From Pandoraea communis (GTDB taxonomy: Bacteria > Pseudomonadota > Gammaproteobacteria > Burkholderiales > Burkholderiaceae): a stretch of 64,000 bases of DNA. Below are positions 27,181 through 35,218 of the stretch, in pieces. Every line of letters starts with the position of its first letter. The stretch's first letter is position 1. The stretch is taken from assembly GCF_902459745.1 (NCBI RefSeq), contig NZ_CABPSJ010000005.1, forward strand, positions 186,001-250,000, written 5' to 3'. The notes under the pieces were generated by a model. The model worked only from the letters and a program-made list of their open reading frames with translations. It made no database searches and was not told the origin of the DNA. Made by a program: the position numbers and the translations under genes.

Positions 27181-27711
27181 TTATAGATATGCCCCGCCCA
27201 GCAGCCCCGCGACGCTGCCTGCCGCGAGCCACCACAACGGATGCACGCGGGTGCGGATCGCGAATACTGCCACGCTGGCAGTGATGCCCGCGAGCAGCCA
27301 TGACGTTGCCGACGCTTCGACAATGAGTGCGGCACTCGCGGCGACCAGACCGGCCGTCATCGGCACGAGGCCGGCCTGGACAATGCGACGCCACGGCCGG
27401 TCTTTGAAGCGCTCCCACAAGTGCAGCACGCCGACGGTGATGAGCGAGGACGGCCCGAACTTTGCGAGCGACGTGACGAGCATGCCTTGCCAGCCGGCCA
27501 CGTGCCAGCCAACGAGCGTGACGATCATGAGGTTCGGGCCGGGGGCTGCCTGCCCTAGCGCAAACAGCGCACTGAATTCCTCCGACGTCATCCAGTGGTG
27601 CAGATCGACGACCTGACGCTCCATCTCCGGCAGGATCGTGTTGCCGCCGCCGAACGCCAGCACCGACAACTGCGCGAAGATGAGCGCGAGCGAGACGAGC
27701 GTGCCGGTCAT
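27181..27711 (-). CDS. Chromate transporter (ChrA half, C-terminal-type domain)
   Basis: A 176-residue single CHR domain: FAQLSVLAFGGGNTILPEME, then FALGQAAPGPNLMIVTLVGW, the conserved Gly/Pro segments of ChrA. In long ChrA proteins two such domains are fused; here they are separate genes overlapping by ATGA (27708-27711), as in the short-chain CHR pairs. Together they would export chromate or act on a related anion. The divergent LysR gene may regulate the pair. Confidence 0.9.
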   Translation of the reverse strand: MTGTLVSLALIFAQLSVLAFGGGNTILPEMERQVVDLHHWMTSEEFSALFALGQAAPGPNLMIVTLVGWHVAGWQGMLVTSLAKFGPSSLITVGVLHLWERFKDRPWRRIVQAGLVPMTAGLVAASAALIVEASATSWLLAGITASVAVFAIRTRVHPLWWLAAGSVAGLLGGAYL

Positions 27712-28301
27712 TGCGAAACCCGCCACGTGGCGTAAATCGAGATCGGCGTCATCACAAGCATGGTGAGCACCAGTGGCACGCGCAGTACGGCAATCGCGAT
27801 GAAGCAGGCGACCGCCACGCCGGCGAGTGCGAGGGACTTGCGCAGTGGCCACGCGACTTTCCACGCCATCTGAATCAACAGGCCGGCTGCGGCCGCTGCG
27901 AGTCCTGCGAAGAGATGCTTCACATGCGGATCGTTTTGAAAGTGCCGATAGATCGTGCCCAGCACGATCACCACGGCAGACGGCGCCGCTATCAGGCCGA
28001 GAATCGACGCGAGCGCGCCGCGCCAGCCACGAAAGCGCATGCCGAGCGCGACCGACAGATTGATGATGTTGCCGCCGGGCAAAAACTGACACAGGCCCAG
28101 CAGATCGGTGAATTCGGCCGGCGTGAGCCATCGATGTTTCTCGACGATCATGCGCCGCGCCAGCGGCAACGCGCCGCCGAACGCCGTCATGCCGAGACCG
28201 AGGAAACCGAAGAAGAGGGCGCGAATGCCGGGGACGTCGGCGACAGGCGAGACTTGTACCGTGCCGGATGTGGAGGAGGCGGTTGGGGCCGGAGTGCTCA
28301 T
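27708..28301 (-). CDS. Chromate transporter (ChrA half, N-terminal-type domain)
   Basis: A 197-residue CHR domain: FGFLGLGMTAFGGALPLARR, FTDLLGLCQFLPGGNIINLS, followed by further membrane helices. A hydrophilic N-terminal extension of about 30 residues (TPAPTASSTSG) precedes the first helix. It overlaps its partner by four bases. The ATG at 28301 has only a weak ribosome-binding site; an upstream in-frame start would add a non-conserved segment. Chromate is the textbook substrate, but CHR proteins in soil bacteria are not always chromate exporters. Confidence 0.9.
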   Translation of the reverse strand: MSTPAPTASSTSGTVQVSPVADVPGIRALFFGFLGLGMTAFGGALPLARRMIVEKHRWLTPAEFTDLLGLCQFLPGGNIINLSVALGMRFRGWRGALASILGLIAAPSAVVIVLGTIYRHFQNDPHVKHLFAGLAAAAAGLLIQMAWKVAWPLRKSLALAGVAVACFIAIAVLRVPLVLTMLVMTPISIYATWRVSQ

Positions 28302-28414
28302 GGCGGGGTCGATATAAAAACTGAACTGCGGTGGGGCCGCCGGGCAGGGCGTGTCATCGGGGCAGTGATGCACGAGTCGCCGCGCGGAACCCCTTGAGCG
28401 TAGGACGATTGCGC

Positions 28415-28430
28415 TATATTGTCCAATATA
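28415..28430. promoter_or_regulatory. Palindrome in the chrA/LysR divergent region
   Basis: TATATTG (28415-28421) and CAATATA (28424-28430) are perfect inverted repeats around TC. It lies 31 bases before the LysR start and 114 bases before the ChrA start. CCAATATATGG (28423-28433) is echoed by CCAATATGG (28456-28464) at the LysR start codon. Likely operator of the LysR protein. Confidence 0.5.
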
Positions 28431-28460
28431 TGGAAGTGACTTGATTCATATCGAACCAAT

Positions 28461-29384
28461 ATGGCAAATATCGACATACGTCTGCTGCGCTATTTCATTG
28501 CCGTGGCCGAAACAGGGCACATGACGCGTGCGGCGGAGCGTCTGGGCATTGGACAACCGCCGCTCTCGCAGCAGATCCGGGTGCTCGAAACGCAGTTGGG
28601 CGTGACGCTCTTCGAGCGTTTGCCGCGCGGCATGGCGCTCACGGACGCCGGTCAGGCGTTTCTCGGCGACGCGTATGACGTCGTGCGCAAGCTCGACCAG
28701 GCGGTGGACGACGTGCGCCGTGTCGCGGCGGGTGTCAAAGGGCGGTTGTCTGTGGGTTTCACCAGTTCGGCGGCGCTGCATCCGTTCGTGCCGACGGTGA
28801 TTCGCGCGTTCCGGCGCGATGCCCCGTCGGTGTCGTTGATGCTCGACGAGAGCAGCACGAGCGAATTGCTCGACGGTCTGCGAGACGGTCATCTGGACGT
28901 CGCGTTCATTCGGCAGCCGCAGGGCGATATCGGGCAGATCGTCTTCGTGCCGGTGCTCGAAGAGTCGATGGTGCTTGCGGTGCCCTCGGCGCACCCGCTG
29001 GCGCTTACGGGGCGCGCCGGCAAGGCGGCCGTGCCGATGACATCCATCGCGGCGGAGAAGTTGATTCTCTATCGCCGTCGCACCGGGCAAGGGTTATACG
29101 ACGCCATCATCGCGGCGTGCCACGGCGCGGGCTTCAGCCCGAACATCGAACAGGAAGCACCGCGCCTGCTCACGACGCTCTCGCTCGTGGCGGCCGGGCT
29201 GGGGGTGTCGGTGGTGCCCGCCTCGCTCATGCGCGTGCAGGTCGAGGGCATCGTCTATCGGCCGCTCGCCCCGGCGCCGCGCGCACCGCTGTATTGCGCG
29301 CATCGCGAAGGCGTGCTCGCCGGACCGGCGGCGCGACTGCTGGATCACGTCAATGAAACGGCACAGACGCTCGCCGCCGAGTGA
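28461..29384 (+). CDS. LysR-family regulator, CatR/BenM-like
   Basis: A 307-residue LysR regulator starting MANIDIRLLRYFIAVAETGH with the helix-turn-helix in HMTRAAERLGIGQPPLSQQI. The branch resembles CatR/BenM/CbnR regulators by its N-terminus. It is divergent from the chromate-transporter pair, which is its probable target. There is no clear ribosome-binding site; the start was set by family alignment. Confidence 0.92.
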   Translation: MANIDIRLLRYFIAVAETGHMTRAAERLGIGQPPLSQQIRVLETQLGVTLFERLPRGMALTDAGQAFLGDAYDVVRKLDQAVDDVRRVAAGVKGRLSVGFTSSAALHPFVPTVIRAFRRDAPSVSLMLDESSTSELLDGLRDGHLDVAFIRQPQGDIGQIVFVPVLEESMVLAVPSAHPLALTGRAGKAAVPMTSIAAEKLILYRRRTGQGLYDAIIAACHGAGFSPNIEQEAPRLLTTLSLVAAGLGVSVVPASLMRVQVEGIVYRPLAPAPRAPLYCAHREGVLAGPAARLLDHVNETAQTLAAE

Positions 29385-29420
29385 CGAACGATGCGGGCTG
29401 CGCCGCAGCGTGGGGGAGCG

Positions 29421-30020
29421 TCAGGCCGTCGCGCCACCCTTTTGCGTGAGCAGCGCCTCGATGTGGCCGTGCAGGCCCACGTCGCTCCATTCCAGTTCGC
29501 CCATGCGCCAGAAGCGCGCGTTGCCCGCCCGATCGATGAGATACGTGGCGGGCAAGCCGAGCGATCCGAAGCGCTTGTAGACCGCGCCGTCGGCATCGAG
29601 CAGAACGGTGCCGTCGATAGGCAGTTTGTCGATGAACGGCTTGACTGTGGCGAGCGGCTCTTTGTAATTGACCGCGACCAGCGCGAGGCCTCGCTGACGG
29701 TATTGACGCGCCACCGCGCCCATCGCCGGAATTTCTTCGCGACAGGGGCCGCACCACGTTGCCCAGAAGTTGAGGATGACCACGCGCCCGCGCCATTCCG
29801 ACAACGCGTACGGCTTGCCATCGAGTCCGTCGAGCGAGAACGCCGGTGTGGTGCCGCGCCATGCCGACAGCGTGCCGCCGGAGGTGCCGGCGAGCGTGCT
29901 GTCATCGACTTCCGCCGCCCCCTTGGCCGGACCGGCCGCCAACGCCTGTGCCCCGGTGCCGCCTAGCGCGCCGGCTGTCCCGAGAGCCCCGAGGGTGTGA
30001 AGAAAATGGCGGCGCTGCAT
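29421..30020 (-). CDS. TlpA/ResA-like thiol-disulfide oxidoreductase
   Basis: A 199-residue exported thioredoxin-fold protein. The signal begins MQRRHFLHTLG, with a twin-arginine pattern, and runs to about residue 29. The active site WCGPC lies in FWATWCGPCREEIPAMG, and the cis-proline loop is LGLPATYLIDR. Members reduce or exchange disulfides in the periplasm, often for cytochrome maturation. GGAG precedes the ATG. It lies 47 bases downstream of a transglutaminase gene with the same kind of signal, so the two probably form an operon. Confidence 0.9.
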   Translation of the reverse strand: MQRRHFLHTLGALGTAGALGGTGAQALAAGPAKGAAEVDDSTLAGTSGGTLSAWRGTTPAFSLDGLDGKPYALSEWRGRVVILNFWATWCGPCREEIPAMGAVARQYRQRGLALVAVNYKEPLATVKPFIDKLPIDGTVLLDADGAVYKRFGSLGLPATYLIDRAGNARFWRMGELEWSDVGLHGHIEALLTQKGGATA

Positions 30021-30067
30021 GGCGATGCGCTCCTTCGTGTGATGTTTCGGAGGTCGTAGGGTTCGTA

Positions 30068-31234
30068 TCAGGCCGTGATCTCGCGGGCGTTCATGCGATA
30101 GCGGAAGGTGTCAGGATTGAGACTGTCGAGCTGGGCACGCGCCACTTCGCCGTTCGGATACATCAGGAACGGGACGGTGTTGTCTTGCGCGGCTCGCGCG
30201 CCCGGCAGCGGCACGTCAGCGCCGTGATTGAACGCGACCCAGTTCATCTCCCACTGCCCGAAGAGCATCGCACGCGCCGCCCGCACGCGCAGGTCGTCGA
30301 CCGGCAGGCCGCCCGGCACTTCCTCGAGTACGACCTTGCGCACGTCTGCCGGGTCGACGGGCACCCAGCCGTAGCCGGCGGCGTAGAACTCGGCGCGGCA
30401 ATGCTGCGCACGCGTGACGTCGCCTGCCTTGCCCAGGCTGTTGAAGCCATGATTCGACGCCGCAACGCGCACCCCGTAGGCGTCGCGTGCGGGAATGCCG
30501 ACCGAGCGTGCGAGCGCAGTGAAGAGCGCATTGATATCGGCACACTTGCCCGCGAGGTTGCCGGTGGTGAGCATGTAGCGCACGTCGCCGGTGCCGCAGC
30601 CGCGCACCGAACCTTCGCGGCGGCAGTTCTCGACGATCCACTGATAGATGGCGCGCGCTTTCTCCACGTCACCCTTTTCGCCGCGTGTGATCTTCTCGGC
30701 CGTCTCGCGCACGAGACCGTCGGTCGGCTGAAGCGCCGTCGGGCGGAGATATTGACGCAGCACTTCGGGCGCTTCGCGTGGCGCATTGGCCGAGGGCGGC
30801 TGCGCCAGATCCACATGCCGGTCGCGCGTGGCGAAGGTGTTCACCAGCGTGACCGTGCGCGGGGCTTGTGTTGCGCCATCGGGCCAGACTACAGCCAGCA
30901 TCGGCACATCGATGCCTGACGCGCCGCGCACCGTGCGCAGCTCGGCGTTGGCCCCCGGCGCCTCCCAGCGTGCGCCGAGCGCGCGCTGGTAGCCTCCGGA
31001 CGGCGAGGCCGCCACCGGCAGCCAGACGTTTGCCGGGCCGTTACCGTTACCGGCCGGCAGGTCGACCTGCGTCGTCAGTTCGAAGGTACGCCAGCCTTCG
31101 CCGGGGCCGGCCGACGGCGTGCCTGCCGGTGTGCGTGAGGGTGCTGCCTGCGCATGGGCGGACAGCAGCGAAGTCGACAGGACAGAGGCGGGCAGGGCGC
31201 AGGCACCCAGCGAGAGGAAACGGCGGCGTTGCAT
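30068..31234 (-). CDS. Exported transglutaminase-like protein
   Basis: A 388-residue protein with a Tat-type signal (MQRRRFLSLGACALPASVLS) and a C-terminal transglutaminase-like domain. The catalytic triad is visible: Cys in NLAGKCADINALF, His in QHCRAEFYAAGYGW, Asp in VPVDPADVR. Bacterial members are usually cysteine proteases or amidases rather than cross-linking enzymes. AAGGGGA lies upstream of the ATG. It is the first gene of a two-gene unit with the thioredoxin-like protein. Export through Tat implies folding in the cytoplasm. Confidence 0.9.
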   Translation of the reverse strand: MQRRRFLSLGACALPASVLSTSLLSAHAQAAPSRTPAGTPSAGPGEGWRTFELTTQVDLPAGNGNGPANVWLPVAASPSGGYQRALGARWEAPGANAELRTVRGASGIDVPMLAVVWPDGATQAPRTVTLVNTFATRDRHVDLAQPPSANAPREAPEVLRQYLRPTALQPTDGLVRETAEKITRGEKGDVEKARAIYQWIVENCRREGSVRGCGTGDVRYMLTTGNLAGKCADINALFTALARSVGIPARDAYGVRVAASNHGFNSLGKAGDVTRAQHCRAEFYAAGYGWVPVDPADVRKVVLEEVPGGLPVDDLRVRAARAMLFGQWEMNWVAFNHGADVPLPGARAAQDNTVPFLMYPNGEVARAQLDSLNPDTFRYRMNAREITA

Positions 31235-31541
31235 GATGAGATCCCCTTTTGGCGTCAGCGCTCACGGCGCATGGTGGTTAGGGCGTTGCGATAGCGTGCC
31301 GCAATACGGCAGCAATGGCGTCCCGCGATGCAGGGACGATGTGAATCGGTAGTATGGCGGCATCGACAGACGTCTATCGACCAGACCGAAACCTATCGAT
31401 GCGCCAAAGCTGCTTCATAATACGTCGACTTTTGGCAAACTGTTGTCATTCCGGGAGCGGAGCGTATCAACGACGCCTTGAGCGGTACTGCGGTACGCCT
31501 TGCGACAGGTTCCCGGCCATTCCCAACGAACACCAACGACC
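31235..31541. other. Gap between the transglutaminase gene and selD
   Basis: This 307-base divergent gap must hold the promoters of both genes. I see two partly similar stretches near 31370 and 31390 (GTCTATCGACCAG and ACCTATCGATG) but no convincing promoter boxes, terminator or RNA gene. Confidence 0.5.
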
Positions 31542-32621
31542 ATGACCGCAATCGATGCAACTCAAGCAGGCGCCGCACCGGCCGCGCCGCGTCTGACTTC
31601 GCTCTCGCACGGTGGCGGCTGCGGCTGCAAGATCGCGCCGGGCGTGCTTTCCGAACTGCTCGCCCGTAACGAAGCGCCGCTGCCGGCGCCGGCAGCGCTA
31701 CTCGTCGGCACGGAGACGTCTGACGATGCCGCGGTCTACCAGCTCAACGACGAGCAAGCCATCATCGCGACGACGGACTTCTTCATGCCGATCGTCGACG
31801 ACCCATTCGATTTCGGCCGTATCGCCGCGACCAACGCGCTGTCCGATATTTACGCGATGGGCGGCAAGCCGATCTTTGCGCTGGCCATCGTCGGCATGCC
31901 GATCAACGTGCTGCCGCGCGAGACGATTCGCGAGATTCTGCGCGGTGGCGAGTCGATCTGCGCCGAGGCGGGCATTCCGATTGCGGGCGGGCACAGCATC
32001 GATTCGGTCGAGCCGATCTATGGCCTCGCGGCCCTTGGCGTGGTGCATCCGAAGCGTCTGAAGCGCAACTCGGACGCACAGGCGGGGGATGTGCTGGTCC
32101 TCGGCAAGCCACTCGGCGTCGGCGTCATGTCGGCGGCGCTCAAGAAGAATCAACTGGACGAGGCGGGCTATCGCCGCATGATCGACGCCACGACGCGCCT
32201 GAATCGCGTCGGCCCGGCGCTCGCCGCGTTGCCGGGCGTGCATGCGCTCACGGATGTGACCGGCTTCGGTCTGCTCGGGCACACGCTGGAGATGTGCCGC
32301 GGCGCGAATCTGGCGGCGTATCTGCGCATGTCCGATGTGCCGCTGTTCGACGGTGTGCGGGAATTGGCCGACAACGGGTGCATCACGGGGGCGTCCGGGC
32401 GTAACTGGGCGTCCTATGGGGCGTCCGTGGAAATGGGCGAGCGTCTGACGGCGCGTGACCGCGATCTGCTGTGCGATCCGCAGACGGCAGGCGGCTTGCT
32501 GGTGTCCTGCGCGCCCGGTGCGGTCGATGATGTGCTGGCGGTGTTCCGTGCCGACGGCTTCGACGAAGCGGGCATCGTCGGTGCGATGCGTCCGGGCACC
32601 CCCGGTGTGCGCGTGATCTGA
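31542..32621 (+). CDS. selD: Selenide, water dikinase (selenophosphate synthetase)
   Basis: A 359-residue SelD. The glycine-rich N-terminal loop SHGGGCGCKIAP has the catalytic Cys27 and Lys30 (E. coli Cys17/Lys20), followed by the ATP-binding TSDDAAVYQL and TTDFFMPIVDDPFDFGRIAA motifs. It makes selenophosphate from selenide and ATP for selenocysteine or 2-selenouridine synthesis. The catalytic residue is a cysteine, not selenocysteine. The ATG at 31542 has no strong ribosome-binding site. No selA, selB or mnmH gene is adjacent, so the selenium user must be elsewhere. Confidence 0.96.
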   Translation: MTAIDATQAGAAPAAPRLTSLSHGGGCGCKIAPGVLSELLARNEAPLPAPAALLVGTETSDDAAVYQLNDEQAIIATTDFFMPIVDDPFDFGRIAATNALSDIYAMGGKPIFALAIVGMPINVLPRETIREILRGGESICAEAGIPIAGGHSIDSVEPIYGLAALGVVHPKRLKRNSDAQAGDVLVLGKPLGVGVMSAALKKNQLDEAGYRRMIDATTRLNRVGPALAALPGVHALTDVTGFGLLGHTLEMCRGANLAAYLRMSDVPLFDGVRELADNGCITGASGRNWASYGASVEMGERLTARDRDLLCDPQTAGGLLVSCAPGAVDDVLAVFRADGFDEAGIVGAMRPGTPGVRVI

Positions 32622-32633
32622 GCCGCGTTGTCA

Positions 32634-32672
32634 GCGGGCGCTTCTCGCGAACTTGCGAAGCGGGGCGCCCGC
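32634..32672. terminator. Hairpin between converging selD and box genes
   Basis: GCGGGCGC (32634-32641) pairs with GCGCCCGC (32665-32672), with a further TTC/GAA-type inner stem. It lies just after the selD stop and just before the stop of the converging hydrolase gene. There is no T-run, so it is a weak or factor-dependent terminator at best. Confidence 0.4.
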
Positions 32673-32677
32673 ACGCG

Positions 32678-33499
32678 TCATGCTGCCTGACGGTCTGCGT
32701 GAGCGCCAATGAAGGCGATGATGGCCTCACCCAGCGGCGCCGGCGCATCGCGATGCGGCGAATGTCCGCACGCCGGCAGCTTCACCACCTTCGCATGCGG
32801 CACATGTGCAGCAATGCTGTCCATCTGCGCCATCGTGCCGTACTCGTCGTCTTCGCCCTGAATGGCGAGCAACGGCTTCGAGATGCTTGCCACTGCGCCT
32901 ACCAGATTCCATTCGCGAAACGCCGGGTTCAGCCAGATATCGTTCCAGCCCCAGAACGCCGACTCGACGTCGTCGTGATAGCGGCCGAGCTTCGCGGGCA
33001 GATCGGTCGTCTCGTACACGGTCTTCGTTTTCGCAATACTCTCGACCGACAGATCCTCGACGAAGAGGTGCGGCGCGAGCACCACGGCACCGGCGAGCCG
33101 GTCCGGGAACGCGGCCGAGAACAGCAGCGAGATCGAACCGCCGTCGCTATGCCCGACGAGCCACACGCGATCGGCCTGCTCGGGGCCGACACCGACCGCA
33201 TCGAGAAACGCGGGCAGCACCTCGCGCGCCTGACGGTGCATGAAATCCACCGGCCACTTCTCGTCATGCGCGCGCGGCGTGGAGCGGCCATAGCCGTTGC
33301 GCGAATACACGAGGCCGCGATATCCGCCCGCGTCGCACAACTGCTGCGGCCAGTCCTTCCACATCGCAACGGAACCGAGCCCCTCGTGCAGAAACACCAG
33401 CAGCGGGGCGTGCGTGCGCTCGCGGTTGATCCATCGATACTCCAGCGAGAGCGGGCCGTGCGAGGCCGTCTCGATCCGGGCGAACTGTACGTCCGACAT
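32678..33499 (-). CDS. Alpha/beta-hydrolase of the box cluster
   Basis: A 273-residue alpha/beta hydrolase. The nucleophile elbow is GHSDGG, the oxyanion-region motif is HEGLGSVAMWKDWP, and the catalytic His lies in ACGHSPHRD. It is the last gene of the minus-strand box operon, 14 bases after bclA. In related clusters such a hydrolase accompanies the benzoyl-CoA genes and may act on a ring-opening product or a dead-end CoA ester; its reaction has not been firmly assigned. AGGAG lies 12 bases before the ATG. Confidence 0.88.
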   Translation of the reverse strand: MSDVQFARIETASHGPLSLEYRWINRERTHAPLLVFLHEGLGSVAMWKDWPQQLCDAGGYRGLVYSRNGYGRSTPRAHDEKWPVDFMHRQAREVLPAFLDAVGVGPEQADRVWLVGHSDGGSISLLFSAAFPDRLAGAVVLAPHLFVEDLSVESIAKTKTVYETTDLPAKLGRYHDDVESAFWGWNDIWLNPAFREWNLVGAVASISKPLLAIQGEDDEYGTMAQMDSIAAHVPHAKVVKLPACGHSPHRDAPAPLGEAIIAFIGAHADRQAA

Positions 33500-33513
33500 C
33501 GTCTTGTCATCTC

Positions 33514-35076
33514 CTAAAGCAATTCGCGCAGCTTGAAGCGCTGCACCTTGCCGGTGGCCGTCTTCGGAAGATCGTCGACGAACACCAGCTCGCGAGGATA
33601 TTTGTGCGGTGCCAGCCGGGCCTTGACGAAGGCTTTCAACTCGGTCGCCATCGCCTCGGTCGCCGTGACGCCCGGCTTGAGGACGACGAATGCCTGCGTC
33701 TTGGTCAGGCCATTGTCGTCGCGTCCCACGACCCCGGCTTCGAGCACGGCGTCGTGCTGCATCAACACCATCTCCACTTCGATGGGCGAGACGTACTGGC
33801 CGCTTACCTTGAGCATATCGTCGCTGCGCCCGGCATAGACGTAATACCCATTGGGCAGACGCTGGTATTTGTCGCCGCTCTTGAGCCAGTCGCCGAGGAA
33901 CGTCGAGCGCGACTTCTCGCGATTGCACCAGTACATGAGCGCCGCGCTCGGCCCTTTGATGTACAGGTCGCCGATCTCGCCATCGGGCACAGGCTGGCCG
34001 TTCTCGTCGCGCAACGCCACGGCGTAGCCCGGCACCGGCTCGCCGGTCGTGCCGTAGGCGACTTGTCCCGCGCGGTTCGACAGGAAGATGTGCAGCATTT
34101 CGGTCGAGCCGATGCCGTCGAGAATCTCCGCACCGAAATGCGCCGTGAACCGCTCGCCGATTTCGCGCGGCAGCGCTTCGCCCGCCGAGGTGCACAAACG
34201 CAACGCGACGTCTTCGCGCGCGGGCAGGTGCGGCGATGCGAGCAGGTTGGCGTAGAGCGTCGGCACGCCGTAGAAGATCGTTGGGCGATGTTGGCAAAGC
34301 CGTTGCGCTACGGCTTGCGCGGTCGGGCGTTCTGCCATCAGCACGACCGTGGCGCCGACCGACAGCGGAAACGTCAGCCCGTTGCCCAGCCCGTACGCGA
34401 AGAAGAGTTTCGCCGCGGAAAAGGCGATATCGTCCTCTCGGATGCCGAGTACGTGGCGGCCATAGGTCTCGGCCGTCCAGTAAAGGTTGGCATGCGTATG
34501 CACCGTGCCTTTGGGTTTGCCGGTCGAGCCCGACGAGTACAGCCAGAACGCAATGTCGTCGCCCGCGGTCTCGGCCGGCAGTGCGCTTGGCGGGCCGTCG
34601 ACAAGCGCGTCGAACGTCGGCAAGACGGTCGCGGCGTCTGCCTCGGCGGCAATCGGTTGCGAGACGACACACGGCGGGGGCGAAGGCACTTTCCCGAGCG
34701 CTGCCTGCACCGTCGGCATGAGCGCGCCGGACGCGATCACGAGTTGCGCCTTGCTATGCGCGATCATGAATGCGTAATCGTCGTCCGTGAGCAACGTGTT
34801 GACGACCACGGGCACGACACCGGCGTACAGCGCGCCGAGGAACGCAACCGGCAAGTCGACGGTGTCGAGCATGACGAGCAGGATGCGCTCCTCGCGATGG
34901 ATGCCCGCGCGGACGAGTCCGGTCGCGAACCGCCGGCTTTGCTCCGCCAGTTCGCCGTAGGTGAGCGTACGCGTGTCGTCGAGATAAGCAGTCTTGGCAG
35001 CGCGCCCGCGATTGAGCGCCTCCAGATGCGCAGCGAAGTTGAAGTTCGCCGGCGGTGGGGTGAGTACGGCTTGCAT
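33514..35076 (-). CDS. bclA: Benzoate-CoA ligase
   Basis: A 520-residue adenylate-forming ligase. The AMP-binding P-loop is WLYSSGSTGKPKGTVHTHAN, the hinge region is GDKYQRLPNGYYVYAGRSDD, and the catalytic lysine is K510 (KTATGKVQRFKL). It converts benzoate, ATP and CoA into benzoyl-CoA, the entry step of the box pathway. GGAGG precedes the ATG. It lies downstream of boxD and upstream of the hydrolase. Position beside boxABC makes benzoate the expected substrate. Confidence 0.96.
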   Translation of the reverse strand: MQAVLTPPPANFNFAAHLEALNRGRAAKTAYLDDTRTLTYGELAEQSRRFATGLVRAGIHREERILLVMLDTVDLPVAFLGALYAGVVPVVVNTLLTDDDYAFMIAHSKAQLVIASGALMPTVQAALGKVPSPPPCVVSQPIAAEADAATVLPTFDALVDGPPSALPAETAGDDIAFWLYSSGSTGKPKGTVHTHANLYWTAETYGRHVLGIREDDIAFSAAKLFFAYGLGNGLTFPLSVGATVVLMAERPTAQAVAQRLCQHRPTIFYGVPTLYANLLASPHLPAREDVALRLCTSAGEALPREIGERFTAHFGAEILDGIGSTEMLHIFLSNRAGQVAYGTTGEPVPGYAVALRDENGQPVPDGEIGDLYIKGPSAALMYWCNREKSRSTFLGDWLKSGDKYQRLPNGYYVYAGRSDDMLKVSGQYVSPIEVEMVLMQHDAVLEAGVVGRDDNGLTKTQAFVVLKPGVTATEAMATELKAFVKARLAPHKYPRELVFVDDLPKTATGKVQRFKLRELL

Positions 35077-35218
35077 GTTGCCTCCGGTGGATCACCGCGC
35101 GACGCACCGCTCACAAATGAACGGCGCACGCGTGGCGTGAGTGCTTTATGGCGCTCTGACGGCGCCTGTTTGAATCACCTTGACTGCGACGGCTTGCGAT
35201 GGCTACTGACGTGATAGG

